From: Eunapius fragilis | Taxonomy: Eukaryota > Porifera > Demospongiae > Spongillida > Spongillidae | NCBI GenBank assembly: GCA_963681505.1 | Contig: OY811979.1 | Coordinates: forward strand, 3,007,414 to 3,071,413 | Reading direction: 5' to 3' | Length of the DNA: 64,000 bases | Shown here: positions 12,125 through 22,343 of the stretch, one piece after another | Numbering within the stretch: position 1 is the first letter of the stretch | Layout of the letters: every line of letters starts with the position of its first letter | The notes under the pieces: generated by a model | What the model was told of the DNA's origin: nothing | What the model saw: only the letters and a program-made list of their open reading frames with translations | The model's database searches: none | Made by a program: the position numbers and the translations under genes

Positions 12125-12854
12125 ATGTCGAGTACTGACGAGGATGAAGTGAAGGAAAACTTGGTTGAAGAGGCTTACCAGTACCTGAGGAGGAAAAGTT
12201 ACCCAGCTGGCGCAAGTGAAGGGCGAAAGCGATGCATCAGAAGAAAAGCAGCGAAATTTATCTTAAAGAACGGAGAACTATTTTTCAAAAAGATGAGCAA
12301 AGGAAAGGTGAGGCTAGGACAAAGTGCTTTGAACTGCTGCTTTCTTTGTTGATCGACATGGTTTTTGTTTTTAATTCGGCTCTAGGGGAGTGAGATACGA
12401 TGTGTTGTAAACTCAGAAGAACAACAACAAATTCTTCATGGATGTCATAATGATCTAACAGCAGGGCATATGGGAGTGAAGCGTACGTTGAAAAAGATTA
12501 ATGAGCGATTTAGATGGCCTGGAATGGTAAAAGACGTGACAAACATGGTAGGCATGTAGTATTGTGTTAGATATTCACTGTTTTTATATTTAACGCTCCT
12601 CTTGCATGTAGGTTGCTAGATGTGACATCTGTCAGCGTGCAAATAGGAAGCTTGTCCACACTGCTCCCGAGCTCCATCCTGTTCCGGTCAGGTCCCCATG
12701 GCATCACATAGGAGTTGATTTTGTGGGACCCATTTTGGAGTCAAAATCAGGAAATCTGTACATCTTAACAGTTTGCGATTATTTTTCCAAGTGGGTTGAA
12801 GCTGTTCCTCTCCCTTCAAAACATGCTGTTGGAGTTGCACATGCACTATGCAAG
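12125..12854 (+). pseudogene. Ginger1-like integrase, N-terminal three exons
   Basis: Exons 12125-12307, 12386-12547 and 12612-12854 join in phase 0 with GT-AG borders. Exon 1 (from ATG 12125, MSSTDEDEVKENLVEEAY) is a charged N-terminus. Exon 2 holds the first half of the H2C2 zinc-binding domain (HGCHNDLTAGHMGV ... FRWPGM). Exon 3 supplies CDICQ of the finger and the start of the rve DDE core, HHIGVDFVGPI (first Asp) and VCDYFSKWVEAVPLP (a segment typical of Gypsy integrases). After the donor at 12855 I find no second Asp (DQGREF-type) or Glu motif before the foldback insertion at 13160, so the catalytic core is incomplete. It resembles KRBA2/GIN1-type domesticated integrases in layout. Confidence 0.75.
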
Positions 12855-13159
12855 GTATCAAAGAATGAGATGTATTCAGTAGCTGTTGTTAGGGCGGTGT
12901 GCTGGAAACATTATAGCATTAAATAAATCGGGAGAGCTTGGTACCTGTATAGGATTAACAGTGGTGGGGTATAACACATGCATAGAAGTGTGATAAACGA
13001 TTTATGTGGAAATTAGAACACATGTATTTGAACATATGCATGTAGGTCAATCAATATCTCAGTTCTGTTTCTATGTGAAATATTGTGTGCTCAGTAGTAG
13101 ATACTGAAAACTTTCAGGTTCATGTTTTATTCATTGTGTGACACAGGTTAGGGTTAGGG
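12855..13159. other. Noncoding part of the Ginger1-like element
   Basis: AT-rich, begins with a splice donor, and shows no integrase motif. A short GGTTAGGGTTAGGGTT run lies at its right edge. Confidence 0.4.
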
Positions 13160-14029
13160 TTGACAAAGAGAATCCAACAACCGTTCCATCCTCATGTTCT
13201 CGTCTCTGAACGAGAGCGAGAGACCCCCACTAGTCCCCGTACAGTCCATGGCTGTGCTCCCGGGTTTTTGGCCATCGTCTTCGACATAATCGTCGAGCTG
13301 AGAGGTGAAGAGCAGGAGGGAGGAAGATATTTAAGAATTAGGACGAGTCCTGTATTTGACATCTAGGTTTAAACCATTTATTACAGTTTGCGTGTTTTTT
13401 TCGTTATGTTTGAGGTCTGTTATATACGACCATGTGGCAACACGTTTGTAATTTCGGTTTGGTACAAGTATGTATTCCGAGGGTTCCATGTATATTTCGG
13501 AGGCATTTACATATATCCATTTAGTTTGGCAAGCCTTGTTTTCGGCTGTGTGGTTGCTGATTTGGACGCTCGGGTGTTCTGGGATTTTAGGCTGGTACCA
13601 TCTAATCCTTTTCATCCCTATTACAACGTCAAATTGACGAAAAAGGTGTGACTGCCACGTGGCGTTATCCTTTTTGTGCGGGGACTCAACATTTTGTCTC
13701 TGTCTGAAATGGAGGTTTAGAACATTCTTTTTATGCATGTATATAAATACGGGAGAGCATTTTGACTGATCGTTCTGGTGGGCACACATCAAAACACGCA
13801 AACTGTAATAAATGGTTTAAACCTAGATGTCAAATACAGGACTCGTCCTAATTCTTAAATATCTTCCTCCCTCCTGCTCTTCACCTCTCAGCTCGACGAT
13901 TATGTCGAAGACGATGGCCAAAAACCCGGGAGCACAGCCATGGACTGTACGGGGACTAGTGGGGGTCTCTCGCTCTCGTTCAGAGACGAGAGCATGAGGA
14001 TGGAACGGTGGTTGGGTTCTCTTTGTCAA
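13160..14029. mobile_element. Foldback element with ~238-bp inverted arms
   Basis: The arms 13160-13397 and 13791-14029 are near-identical inverted copies. They begin TTGACAAAGAGAA and contain CTCGTCTCTGAACGAGAGCGAG and a TTTAAACCATTTATTACAG inner edge. The ~390-bp centre has a 156-codon minus frame (13801-13331) of no recognisable family. No convincing target duplication was found. Confidence 0.85.
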
Positions 14030-14039
14030 CCACTCATGT

Positions 14040-14645
14040 ATGAATTGCAAAGATCCTTCTAACATCCTAAACATTTTATTAATCAGTGATGAGCGCAACA
14101 TTTTACCCCTAAAGGGCATTCATCCCGCACCTTTACCCTGGCAGAATTGTTTTGGTGTAGCCCTTACGTCGGATCATAAGAAGTGTATTGAAAATGGAAA
14201 ATGGTTGTGTGATAACATCATTCATGCTTCTCAAATGTTATTGAAGAATACTTATCCCAATGTTGGTGGTCTTCAGAACCCTCTTCTTGCAGTAAATTTG
14301 AGCATGGAGCCATGTCAGAAAGAATTTATCCAAATTTTGAATTTGAACAACAATCACTGGATAACAGTGTCAACTATAGGATGTTCAACATCAAGTATAA
14401 ATGTGTCTGATTCTATGCATTTGAAGCTGAGCAATGAGTTGAAGAAAGTAGTGGCATACATTATGAAATCATCAAGTGATGAAATATTCGTGAAATACTG
14501 TGATGTGCAATGGCAAAAAGAAGGCAGTGACTGTGGACTCTTTGCAATTGCTTTTGCATTAAGCCTTTGCTGTGGGATTGACCCGACCACTGTTCGTTTC
14601 GAGCAAGAAAAAATGAGACCCCACCTGATAAAGTGTCTTAATTGA
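14040..14645 (+). CDS. Ulp1-like (C48) cysteine protease of the Ginger1-like element
   Basis: A 201-aa open frame with the order of catalytic residues of Ulp1/SENP de-SUMOylating proteases: WLCDNIIHASQMLLKNTYP (substrate-channel Trp and helix), NNNHWITVSTIG (catalytic His), an Asp about 18 residues on (VSDSM), and QWQKEGSDCGLFAIAFA (oxyanion Gln and nucleophile Cys). It is adjacent to the right foldback arm, so its start may be altered; the first Met is arbitrary and upstream coding sequence may have been lost to the insertion. In this family it is probably translated with, or spliced to, the integrase. A role in modifying ubiquitin-like conjugates is known for C48 proteases, but the purpose in the transposon is unknown. 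Confidence 0.82.
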   Translation: MNCKDPSNILNILLISDERNILPLKGIHPAPLPWQNCFGVALTSDHKKCIENGKWLCDNIIHASQMLLKNTYPNVGGLQNPLLAVNLSMEPCQKEFIQILNLNNNHWITVSTIGCSTSSINVSDSMHLKLSNELKKVVAYIMKSSSDEIFVKYCDVQWQKEGSDCGLFAIAFALSLCCGIDPTTVRFEQEKMRPHLIKCLN

Positions 14646-14714
14646 AACCAAAACATGTTCTATGTTTCCAAGCAATCTCATACGGAAAAGGGCAAAGTAT
14701 GTAGAAAAGTGTGA

Positions 14715-14865
14715 AAGTATATCTATTTACTGTTCTTGTCGCTTGCCTAATGATGGCAAGTCAATGGTGCAGTGCTGTCAATGCTAAAATTAGTATCACA
14801 GTGCATGTTTACAATCCAAAGTTTCAGATTTGCCTATAGAGTGGAACTGTAGTGACTGTCAATGA
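14715..14865 (+). pseudogene. PHD-finger-like remnant
   Basis: Downstream of Ulp1 in another frame: YCSCRLPNDGKSMVQCCQC, then two stop codons, then YHSAC and WNCSDCQ. The Cys/His spacing is that of a PHD finger. The stops show decay. The plus-strand relic has the equivalent unit at 10378-10440, so Ulp1 followed by PHD is a family trait. Confidence 0.65.
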
Positions 14866-14949
14866 AGTTTGCATCATTGAATCATTTTGAATTATAAGTG
14901 ACTGGAATTTTGCTATTAATATTAACGCACTTGAAATAAGCGTATAACG

Positions 14950-15145
14950 ATTGGTCGTGACGGTGGATCACTTTTGGCAAGGTCGGACCACTTTTGGCAG
15001 CCCATTTCAGTCCAGGCGGACCTTTTTCGGCAACCAAAAGTGGTCCGGACGGTGGACCACTTTTGGCAGCCCGGGCGGACCGTTTTTGGCAACCAAAAGT
15101 GGTCCGCCCGGACCACTTTTAGGTAGGACTGGTTTTGCCGGGACA
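14950..15145. repeat. Right subterminal palindromes of the Ginger1-like element
   Basis: CCAAAAGTGGTCC and GGACCACTTTTGG recur several times in both orientations, mirroring the palindromes at the left end. Confidence 0.8.
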
Positions 15146-15377
15146 GGATCTAAACATATATTGAGGCACTTACTTGTGCTTTGGTGTTACCATTTTCATC
15201 ACTATCACTGTCATGACCATCACAATTTTCTGAATCAAAAGAGTACTGGTAGACAGAAAGATCGCTTGCTGCAGTGGTTTTGTTTCTCTCCTGCAAATTG
15301 CTTTCTAACTCCCTTGCCATAGTGCCCACATAAGTACATTCCATTTCCTTTTCCGCTTAATTATCCTCATCTTCTTC

Positions 15378-15693
15378 TGTGACGGATCTGAAGTTCCGCT
15401 TGAACTAACAGCCACACTCCGCAACCTAATGTATATAGATTGCTACCTCGTAACTCCCGTTCGTAGTTACTTACTGGCAGAGCTCTCTTTTTAATTCCCA
15501 ATACATGCTTTTATACACATATCAGTAACACTAAATACATGACTTAATTAACCTAAAGTTCGCATCTACAATACAAATGAGTTCAACCTCCTGAATGGCT
15601 CCATACAGGTTAGACCTTTGACTCCTCCATTCAGGTTAGACCTTTGACAGGTCCATTCAGGTTAGACCTTTGACAGGTCTCTGATCTGTCACA
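15378..15693 (-). repeat. Gypsy A 3' LTR
   Basis: 316 bp, TGTGACGG...CTGTCACA. It contains three tandem copies of a CCATTCAGGTTAGACC unit near its right edge. It is nearly identical to the partner LTR, indicating a fairly recent insertion. Confidence 0.93.
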
Positions 15694-17232
15694 CTCCATT
15701 CCCCCTCTCCAGCAACAACTTGTTGTTGCAAGTCGGGAAAGAGAATCAAACCTGCATGTCGACAAGTAGGTTACCTGACCCATACGTTCCAACACCTTAT
15801 ATGGCCCCTGCCATTGAGCCAATGACTTATTCGTACTTGTGGGTAACAGCACCAACACTGGGTCGCCAGCCTTGAACTCCCTCAACCTCGCCTTTACATC
15901 ATACCATCGTTTCTGCTTGTCTTGTTTCTCCAGCATGTTCTCCTTCACACACTCGGCCATCTTTTTCAATTTCTGTTGCGTTGACATTACATAACTCACG
16001 ACGCTCTCCTCCGATTTCTGGCCCGCTTCCCAGGTCTCTTTAAGAACGTCCAGTGGTCCTCGAACATCCCGACCGTAAAGAAGCTCGAAAGGAGAGAAGC
16101 CAGTCGACGACTGAGGTACCTCCCTGTACGCAAACAGAAGGTAGGGGATCATCCTATCCCAATCCTTTCCATCCTCCGACGCCGTCTTCCGCAACATGGC
16201 CTTTAGCGTCTTGTTAAAACGCTCGACCAGTCCATCCGTTTGCGGATGGAAAGGACTGGTCCGAATAGACCTTTTTCATCACGTGAAAAATCTCGGATAT
16301 TATCGTAAAAGTTGTGCACCAAGATGGCGTATCGTATGTTAATTTATATTGTGTGGTAATGACGTATGTTAGATTACGGAGCGGTCACATGACATATGAA
16401 AAAGGTCTATAGGCTTCACTTGAAGTAGCCTATACAACTCCGCTAGCAACTGCGACACAAAGTTGCTTCCCTGGTCCGTCAGGATTTCTCGCGGTACTCC
16501 TACCCTAGCAAATACCTCGATCATCTTTTCAGCTATATGCTCCGCGTCAATGCTCTTCAGCGGTATAGCTTCGGGGTATCTTGTTGCGTAATCGCACATC
16601 ACCAACACGTAGCGATTACCACTGCGACTTCTGGGTAGCGGACCTACTATGTCCATAGCCATTCGGCTGAATGGTTCACTGATAATGGGCAAAGGAATCA
16701 GTGGCGCTCTCGTTCCAACACTATGGGTAGTTTTCTGGCAAATCCGACAGCTTCTACAGTAACCTTCAATGTCCTTGTACACTGAAAGCCAGAAAAATCT
16801 TCGTAGCACCCTCTGCCTTGTCTTCTCTTTGCCTTGGTGCCCCGATATGGGAATCTCGTGAGCCATCTCCAACACCGTTCCCCGACAGCTCTTCGGAAGT
16901 ACCAGCTGCTCGATACTCATCTCCGGGCTGCCCGTTGGCACCCATCTTCTATACAATACGCCATCCTCCTTGAAATATCCAGTTTCATTCTGTTTCGGCG
17001 ATTTCTCTGCGGCTCGCCACGCCTCGGCTAAAGTTTCGTCCTGTTTCTGGAGGGTTTTCAACTCCTCCCCTGATACTGGGAGTCCGAGTCCACAACTTGG
17101 TTCACTGGCACCCTTCCTTGGTCCAGTTCCGTCCACAGTTGCCTTTACCTCCACCAGCTCTGCCATCATTTTCTTCAACTCATCCATCGTTTCCACCGAC
17201 GACTTGTATGCGCAACCGGATCGCGTTGTCAT
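15631..17232 (-). pseudogene. Gypsy A gag-remnant/integrase
   Basis: The frame 17232-16369 starts MTTRSGCAYKSS and has about 60 gag-like residues. It then passes directly into integrase: an H2C2 finger (HEIPISGHQG ... CRSCRICQ), DIVGPLPRSRSGNRYVLVMCDY (first Asp) and LTDQGSNFVSQL (second Asp). A 144-bp MITE breaks it at 16268-16411. Beyond the MITE the same protein resumes (HPQTDGLVERFNKTL, with the third catalytic Glu) and continues through 16197-15631 to a C-terminal WQGPYKVLERMGQVTYL chromo/GPY-type region. The terminal residues are read into the LTR. Confidence 0.88.
16268..16411. mobile_element. Small MITE inside the Gypsy A integrase
   Basis: Inverted ends GACCTTTTTCAT and ATGAAAAAGGTC, preceded and followed by TA. 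Removing 144 bp brings the two integrase segments next to each other in frame, which shows the exact extent of the insertion. A TA-targeting (Tc1/mariner-type) origin is likely. Confidence 0.85.
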
Positions 17233-17309
17233 ACAATTCCGATGAGCTTGAAGTGCGTGGTATACTCTGTTTGTCTAACAGAGGATCGTATCCCACCGCT
17301 GCCACCAAA

Positions 17310-17627
17310 TGTGACGGATCTGAAGTTCCGCTTGAACTAACAGCCGCACTCCGCAACCTAATGTATATAGATTGCTACCTCGTAACTCCCGTTCGTAGTT
17401 ACTTACTGGCAGAGCTCTCTTTTTAATTCCCAATACATGCTTTTATACACATATCAGTAACACTAAATACATGACTTAATTAACCTAAAGTTCGCATCTA
17501 CAATATACAAATGAGTTCAACCTCCTGAATGGCTCCATACAGGTTAGACCTTTGACTCCTCCATTCAGGTTAGACCTTTGACAGGTCCATTCAGGTTAGA
17601 CCTTTGACAGGTCTCTGATCTGTCACA
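17310..17627 (-). repeat. Gypsy A 5' LTR
   Basis: 318 bp, the partner of 15378-15693. Directly inside it on the minus strand lies TTTGGTGGCAGCGGTGGGAT, the likely primer-binding region. Confidence 0.93.
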
Positions 17628-18184
17628 TCTTCCTCTCCATCATCCTTGTCTACATCCTTTGCTATTTTCTCATCATCCTCTTCTTTTTTCTCATCCTCAT
17701 CTTCTTTTTCCTCATCTTCATCTTCTTTTCCCTCATCCTCATCTTCTTTCGCCTCCTCATGCACTCCATTTTCATCATGCTCCTCTTCGTTTTCAAATTT
17801 CAACATCCTCCTTTTCTTTCTCCTCTTCATCCTTTTCTGTTTCCTCATTCTCCGTTTCATTTCCTTCATAATCCTGTTCTTTGTCTTTCATCCCTTCCTC
17901 TGATTTTTCTCTGTCACAAGGCTTCAAAACATCTTCATCAAGCTGTCCTAGAAAGTTGACATCTGGAACAATAATTGCCCTCGGAGGTTGGCCAAATACT
18001 AACTCGTATGGGTGTCATGAACCTGAGTGTTCATTGTATCTGCAATGACATAATACAAAATAACATTTACAACATAGAAAAACATTGGATCACTTACGTT
18101 GCTTTCCATGTGAAGCTTGACCGACATAATTTGCGCACGTGTGGGTTTTAAAAATCTGAGACTACATTGTTATACGCAATGTGT

Positions 18185-18461
18185 ACAAGTAAATAAAAAC
18201 ATTCTCTACGAGAAAGTTGGTGGGATATAGGATTTGATTATGACATTGGTGGTGTAAAAAGCAAGGAAACAAGGTCTTATCAGAAGGGAAAATGTCATAG
18301 TCCTATATTTAGCACACAAACAACACATGCCCTAAAATGTGCTAAATATAGGACTATGACATTTTCCCTTCTGATAAGACCTTGTTTCCTTGCTTTTTAC
18401 ACCACCAATGTCATAATCAAATCCTATATCCCACCAACTTTCTCATAGAGAATGTACTTGT
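18185..18461. mobile_element. Foldback MITE, copy 2
   Basis: A hairpin of the same family as copy 1: ACAAGTAAATAAAAACATTC at the left and a complementary right end. Inner blocks include GTTGGTGGGATATAGGATTT and GGTGGTGTAAAAAGCAAGG. The arms are almost perfect complements around a loop near 18320-18335. Confidence 0.85.
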
Positions 18462-18668
18462 TTTCTTAATTTTTTTTCATACCCAAGTAACCCAATGACT
18501 GTTGTATGGCTGCTTCTCCCTTTTCATTTCTTTCAATCCAGATATACTTAAATAGGGACAAGTTCTCTGGACGATTCACTCCACTACTCGTCAACATGAT
18601 CATGACATGACATGATCATGACAAGTCACTACTAGGATATGATGTTTCCCCAGACCAATGTTTCACAG

Positions 18669-18716
18669 AGTCTCGTACCCAGACGTTTATACCATTATAC
18701 GTCTGGGTACGAGACT
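18669..18716. repeat. 48-bp palindrome with GTCTCGTACCCAGAC arms
   Basis: AGTCTCGTACCCAGACG and its complement are separated by a 14-bp spacer. The same arm sequence forms the ends of the palindromic insertion at 33158-33273, so this is a short member of that family. Confidence 0.85.
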
Positions 18717-19743
18717 AACCACAACGCTGACATATCCTGCAAAATAGTTGGGTCTGGGGACGTGATGATCTAGTCTGGGGACCCTAGCATGATGTACACA
18801 GCCTTAAGTATACAGCCTGGTTCAGATCTGGTGGGGTGCTACAGACTGTTTCAGGGCTGCGTAACAGTTTGAAACGGCCCTGTTGGTATATCACATTCTG
18901 AGCCAGGACTGTACATTACCTCAGGTCCAGACTGCTGCTTCAGTCCGATTACCTCCTGGTAACATTGCGTTTACAACCTGGCACCAGTCTGGTACGCTCC
19001 TGAAAACAGTCTGAGACAGTCCTGCTGCCGCGTGCATATATGTCAGCGCTTGATTCTAGCAACGGTATAAGTCAACGGTTTTAGCGCTTTATAACCAGCG
19101 GACGGATATTGTATGCATGCATGCGCAGCGCTCGAAATAGAATGACACATCCACGTGCACCTCACCTCACTACCTGCCTTGACCCTTGCCATGTATATGT
19201 TACTACACAATTAAGCAATATGTTTTTGTCTCAAATCATTATAGGTGTATGAAAGCAGCGCAGCATGAGTACAACTGAGTGGCAAACTTCAGTGTTATTA
19301 GTTAACCCTAATATAACGGTCAAATTAAAATTACGTAATGTGACCTTCCGGGTTTTGAAAGTTCTGACGTGAGCGGCAATCACTTTGGAACTCGCATATT
19401 CGATAATATGATAGTGTACTGACTGAAATTCACCGTGGATGTCTTAAAGTATGTTTTAGCAGTGTATTTCCATGAATTCATCGCTGTGACCCGTTTTTCT
19501 AAATTACTAATTTGTAGTACGAAATGTGTCTTTCACGCGCGCTCTCGTTTTGACTACCTAGTAGCAGTTGGACTACAAAAAAGTGCTTCGTAATGTATTT
19601 CAACCTGTTACCTATCCTTTTTGTGTAGCGTTTTGGTTTGTTATGATATGTAGAGTTCTAGCGATTCTAATAGTAGCCCACCCGATGAATGAATGATTAC
19701 TTGGGTTTGTATACGCTTTATTTGTTATATTAGAGGTGCTTGT

Positions 19744-19872
19744 GTGATCCCTGTCCATACTGCCACATCTCCTGGACAGAGCCCTGACTGTCTCCTCCCC
19801 AGGTCCTTGTGAGTACTGCCACATCTCCTGGCCAGTGCCCTGACTGTCTCCTCCCCAGGTCCCTGTGCATAC
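19744..19872. repeat. About 55-bp tandem duplication in the KDZ element
   Basis: The block CTGCCACATCTCCTGG ... GACTGTCTCCTCCCCAGGTCC occurs twice in full and partly a third time, just before the first recognised transposase exon. Confidence 0.8.
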
Positions 19873-21615
19873 GGCCACCTCTCAATCCACGTGCATCAGA
19901 GCTTTTGAACTATCTTGGCAGTTCTGCCAACCTGTATTGCCGCTTGTGTGAGGTATGATATTCGACTAACTTTGAATGTGTCATTACATGTATTTTGTTG
20001 CAGTCTGATAAGTGGGTCACACCACATGTTGTGTGTGAAGCGAGAACGCTGGAGAGATGCCTGCAGCAGATTGCTGATATACGCTTACAGCCCACTCAGG
20101 AGAGGCGCAATGCCATGCAAACAGCATTAGGTGTAAGAGCTGTGGATAATCCGATGTTAGTCATTAATGTGGATATGTACAGGTATGTGTGAGTGAGATG
20201 ACAGCATTTATGTGAAACACCGTACATCCATGTAGGAGCATGCCACTTGAAATGCTCCACACATTGATACTTGGCTCTATCAAGTACTTGCTTAAAATCT
20301 GGATGCCAACTCTCTCTAAAGTGCAGAAGAAAGAGGTTCTTGCGACGGTCAAAGCATTCTCTACCTCAGGGTTCAAAGTGCGAATGTATGGAAATGTTTG
20401 CTATTATTATCAGTCATTTGTCAGGAGAGACTTCAAGGCTTGGGCTCAAATGGCTGTGTTCATTTTAAGTCCGTACCTAGACGATGCTCAAATGAAAGTT
20501 CTTTTGAGCATTTCCAAGGTACCGTACCATGTGTTATGCTTCCTTCATGTACCAAAATTGTGTATATATCTAGGTGTTCCGTATTGCTTACTGCAATTAC
20601 TTTACTGAGGAGCTAAGCACGGAATGGGAAGGGGTATGTGAAGAATTTGTGCTAACTGCAAAGCACTGCCTCCCAGAATTATTGATGAAGCCAAAGGTAC
20701 ATCTCCTCCTTCATTTGGTGAGCTGCATGCAGGACTTCAGACCCAGTTCAGCATTTAGTGCAGAAAGGTAACGTGTTTTTCATGATGTACTGTAGTTTAC
20801 ATGTAATCCTTTTTGACAGATGTGAATCCTTTAATGCAAGTGTCAGGGCTCAGAATATCAATAGCAATCGACTTGTACCTAGTCGTGACATTAGTCGTCA
20901 TTTTGCGGTTCAGCAACACATTCGCCACATATGCGACATCGGCTGTACTCAGGAGGCTGTTAGGTAGGTTGGCTGTTTGTCCTTTCACACCAAATAATCA
21001 TTTTTTATTCTTTTTGTTCTTTTTATGGTAGGTGTGGGAAAGGTTTGCAAAGCCTGTATTCCTCTCCAGTTGTTCAGCACAACTTTAATAACATCACTTT
21101 GAGAGACTTAAATAGTGAACGGAGACTTTATTAGCGGGGTACATTGCGAAAGGTAAATCATGTGTCTAATGTGAATTCAGCATTCGTTTATGTGTGCATG
21201 TCATTGTTGCAGCGTGTTGGAAGGTCATCAGTAGTGCTGAAGAATCTTAAGCTAGACACTGTTGGACTACCATATGCTACGATTGAAGACCTCAGCTCCA
21301 ATGATCCCTCCACCGTTGTGCAGCTTTTCCACTGCACTGCAGATGACGATGTGTCTCCTCATACATGTAAATGGATCATATCACAAGATGGTGGTGAGCT
21401 TGTCAGGTCAAGAGATTTTATAGAACTGGCTTCTTGTCAGGTATGAGGCACAATACACGCAGAAGTGTACTAATTTGTTACAATTGCAGGCCAAATATGC
21501 CATCTTTTTAGTGGCATGCCAACTCAGCTCAGGCAGAAGGTTCTGTTTAGTTCAAGGTTGTGATTGTGCGCTTCCAGTGGACAACCGATCCTCAATTCAT
21601 ATGACTGCCCTCTAA
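19860..21615 (+). pseudogene. KDZ (Plavaka-type) transposase, multi-exon, one nonsense codon
   Basis: Eight exons are supported by splice borders and continuous phase: about 19860-19952, 20004-20182, 20236-20518, 20574-20767, 20820-20963, 21032-21152, 21213-21440 and 21490-21615. Motifs in order: SANLYCRLCE (cysteine pair), SMPLEMLHTLILGSIKYL, RRDFKAWAQMAVFILSP, KPKVHLLLHL, then AERCESFNASVRAQNINSNR followed by PSRDISRHFA. This succession is the signature of Plavaka/KDZ transposases known mainly from fungi. Exon 6 contains an in-frame TAG (21132-21134), and the 5' end, with any N-terminal domains, is not identified, so this copy is probably inactive. Introns are 51-110 bp, like those of the host gene. 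Assignment to the family is by motif recall and needs a profile search. Confidence 0.75.
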
Positions 21616-22126
21616 TAACTGTTACAAGAACACTTTTTACTGTGGACTGTTGTTCTATTCGGCGAGCTGTCTCTGTTGTACATGAATGTTTGGAAAGCTG
21701 CAAGTTTGTGCAGGAGGAGAGCACAAGGAGGGTGGAACGCCAGAGAACTAGTGAAGTCGTTTTAGCGTGATTGGAACAACATGTTGTACTGTTTAAACGT
21801 CTACTGTGTTTGATATTGTTTTGTGGTCACGTATGTGTTGTTGAAATAATACAATGTAGCTAGTATATTACCGGCGCTGCGTGGGTGCGTGCGGATTTTT
21901 TTAATGAGATAACAGCCCGATTATTGCCTGGTACCATGGCTGTACGCGACTGATACCAGGGCTGATTACCTCTGGTAAGAACAGTCCGAGACAGGAAGTT
22001 GCTCTATCTGCCCTGATCCAGGCGTTTATACCAGGCATAGCCCATGTATGGTACCAACCTGAATAAATATTGGTACCAGGCTGGTACAGGAAAATATTTC
22101 TGGCTGTGTAGGGTCTGGAACCAGTA

Positions 22127-22343
22127 TACGTGTAGAGAACAAGCTGTCAGCATGAGCGCTAGCATCTCTGAACCCGGGACGATCTGTATGGACGATCAAG
22201 CACATGTAAAAAAAAAAAAAAAAATCTAACACGTCTTCAGCATCCTACCGTGACTGTGGGTGGAGAAGCTATAGAGGCGCCGATCGTCCCGGGCTCAGAG
22301 ATGCTAGCGCTCATGCTGTGACAGCTTGTCTTCTACACGTACA
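22127..22343. repeat. Internal hairpin of the foldback element
   Basis: GCATGAGCGCTAGCATCTCT and its complement face each other across an A-rich spacer. This is the inner, best-paired part of the foldback arms. Confidence 0.85.

Larger units (their letters stand above)
11960..15145 (+). mobile_element. Ginger1-like DNA transposon (integrase, Ulp1, PHD)
   Basis: The element starts TGTCACGAAAATTTCGGTCC and ends with a TGTCCCGG... inverted terminus (13 of the first 20 positions match). The 4-bp duplication GGAT flanks it exactly (11956-11959 and 15146-15149). TGT...ACA ends, a 4-bp duplication and a Gypsy-type H2C2-rve integrase are the described traits of Ginger1 elements. Both ends carry GGTCCG-rich palindromes. 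Inside are integrase exons (12125-12854), a foldback insertion (13160-14029), an Ulp1 protease frame (14040-14645) and a PHD-like tail. It sits in an intron of the minus-strand relative. Confidence 0.82.
15378..17627 (-). mobile_element. Ty3/Gypsy LTR retrotransposon A (internally deleted)
   Basis: A 2.25-kb element with LTRs 15378-15693 and 17310-17627 and the target duplication TCTTC on both sides (15373-15377 and 17628-17632). The internal part is only about 1.6 kb: protease, reverse transcriptase and RNase H are gone and gag is reduced to its first residues. The sense is minus, so the 5' LTR is the right one. It is inserted in the acidic linker of the integrase-CXC-Ulp1 gene. Confidence 0.93.
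10930..18013 (-). pseudogene. Integrase - acidic linker - CXC - Ulp1 transposon gene, interrupted twice
   Basis: A minus-strand gene of the same family as 9180-10506. Its visible start (about 18013) is the C-terminal end of a DDE integrase, PYELVFGQPPRAIIVPD. A long acidic Glu/Asp/Lys linker follows (about 17870-17630). The Gypsy element 15378-17627 interrupts the linker. It resumes with MECTYVGTMARELESNL (15344-15174) and a donor GTAAGT at 15173. The downstream acceptor ends at 11849, so the 11960-15145 element lies inside this intron. The last exon reads VGDCVTVRIPRIDW, LPCIIVQVIG and YHLRCKSGVLNKCY, a post-integrase region like that of KRBA2-like proteins, then two CXC repeats (11560-11160), and an Ulp1 start that runs out near 10930. 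The N-terminal H2C2 finger and the integrase core are absent upstream of 18013. In-frame stops make it nonfunctional. Confidence 0.75.
18797..22108 (+). mobile_element. KDZ/Plavaka-like DNA transposon
   Basis: The ends are CACAGCC and GGCTGTG, flanked on each side by TA (18795-18796 and 22109-22110). The other foldback arm shows the uninterrupted site with a single TA, so the boundary and the two-base duplication are supported by an empty-site comparison. Both subterminal regions (about 18800-19020 and 21900-22105) are packed with CCAGG/CAGTCTGG-type motifs in both orientations. It carries a multi-exon transposase gene. Confidence 0.78.

Noticed and set aside
13147..13160. Telomere-like TTAGGG repeats
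   Set aside because: Only about two units at the edge of a foldback element; no array.
17591..17869. Separate acidic 92-aa protein
   Set aside because: It is the acidic linker of the interrupted integrase-CXC-Ulp1 gene; its last residues are read into the Gypsy LTR.
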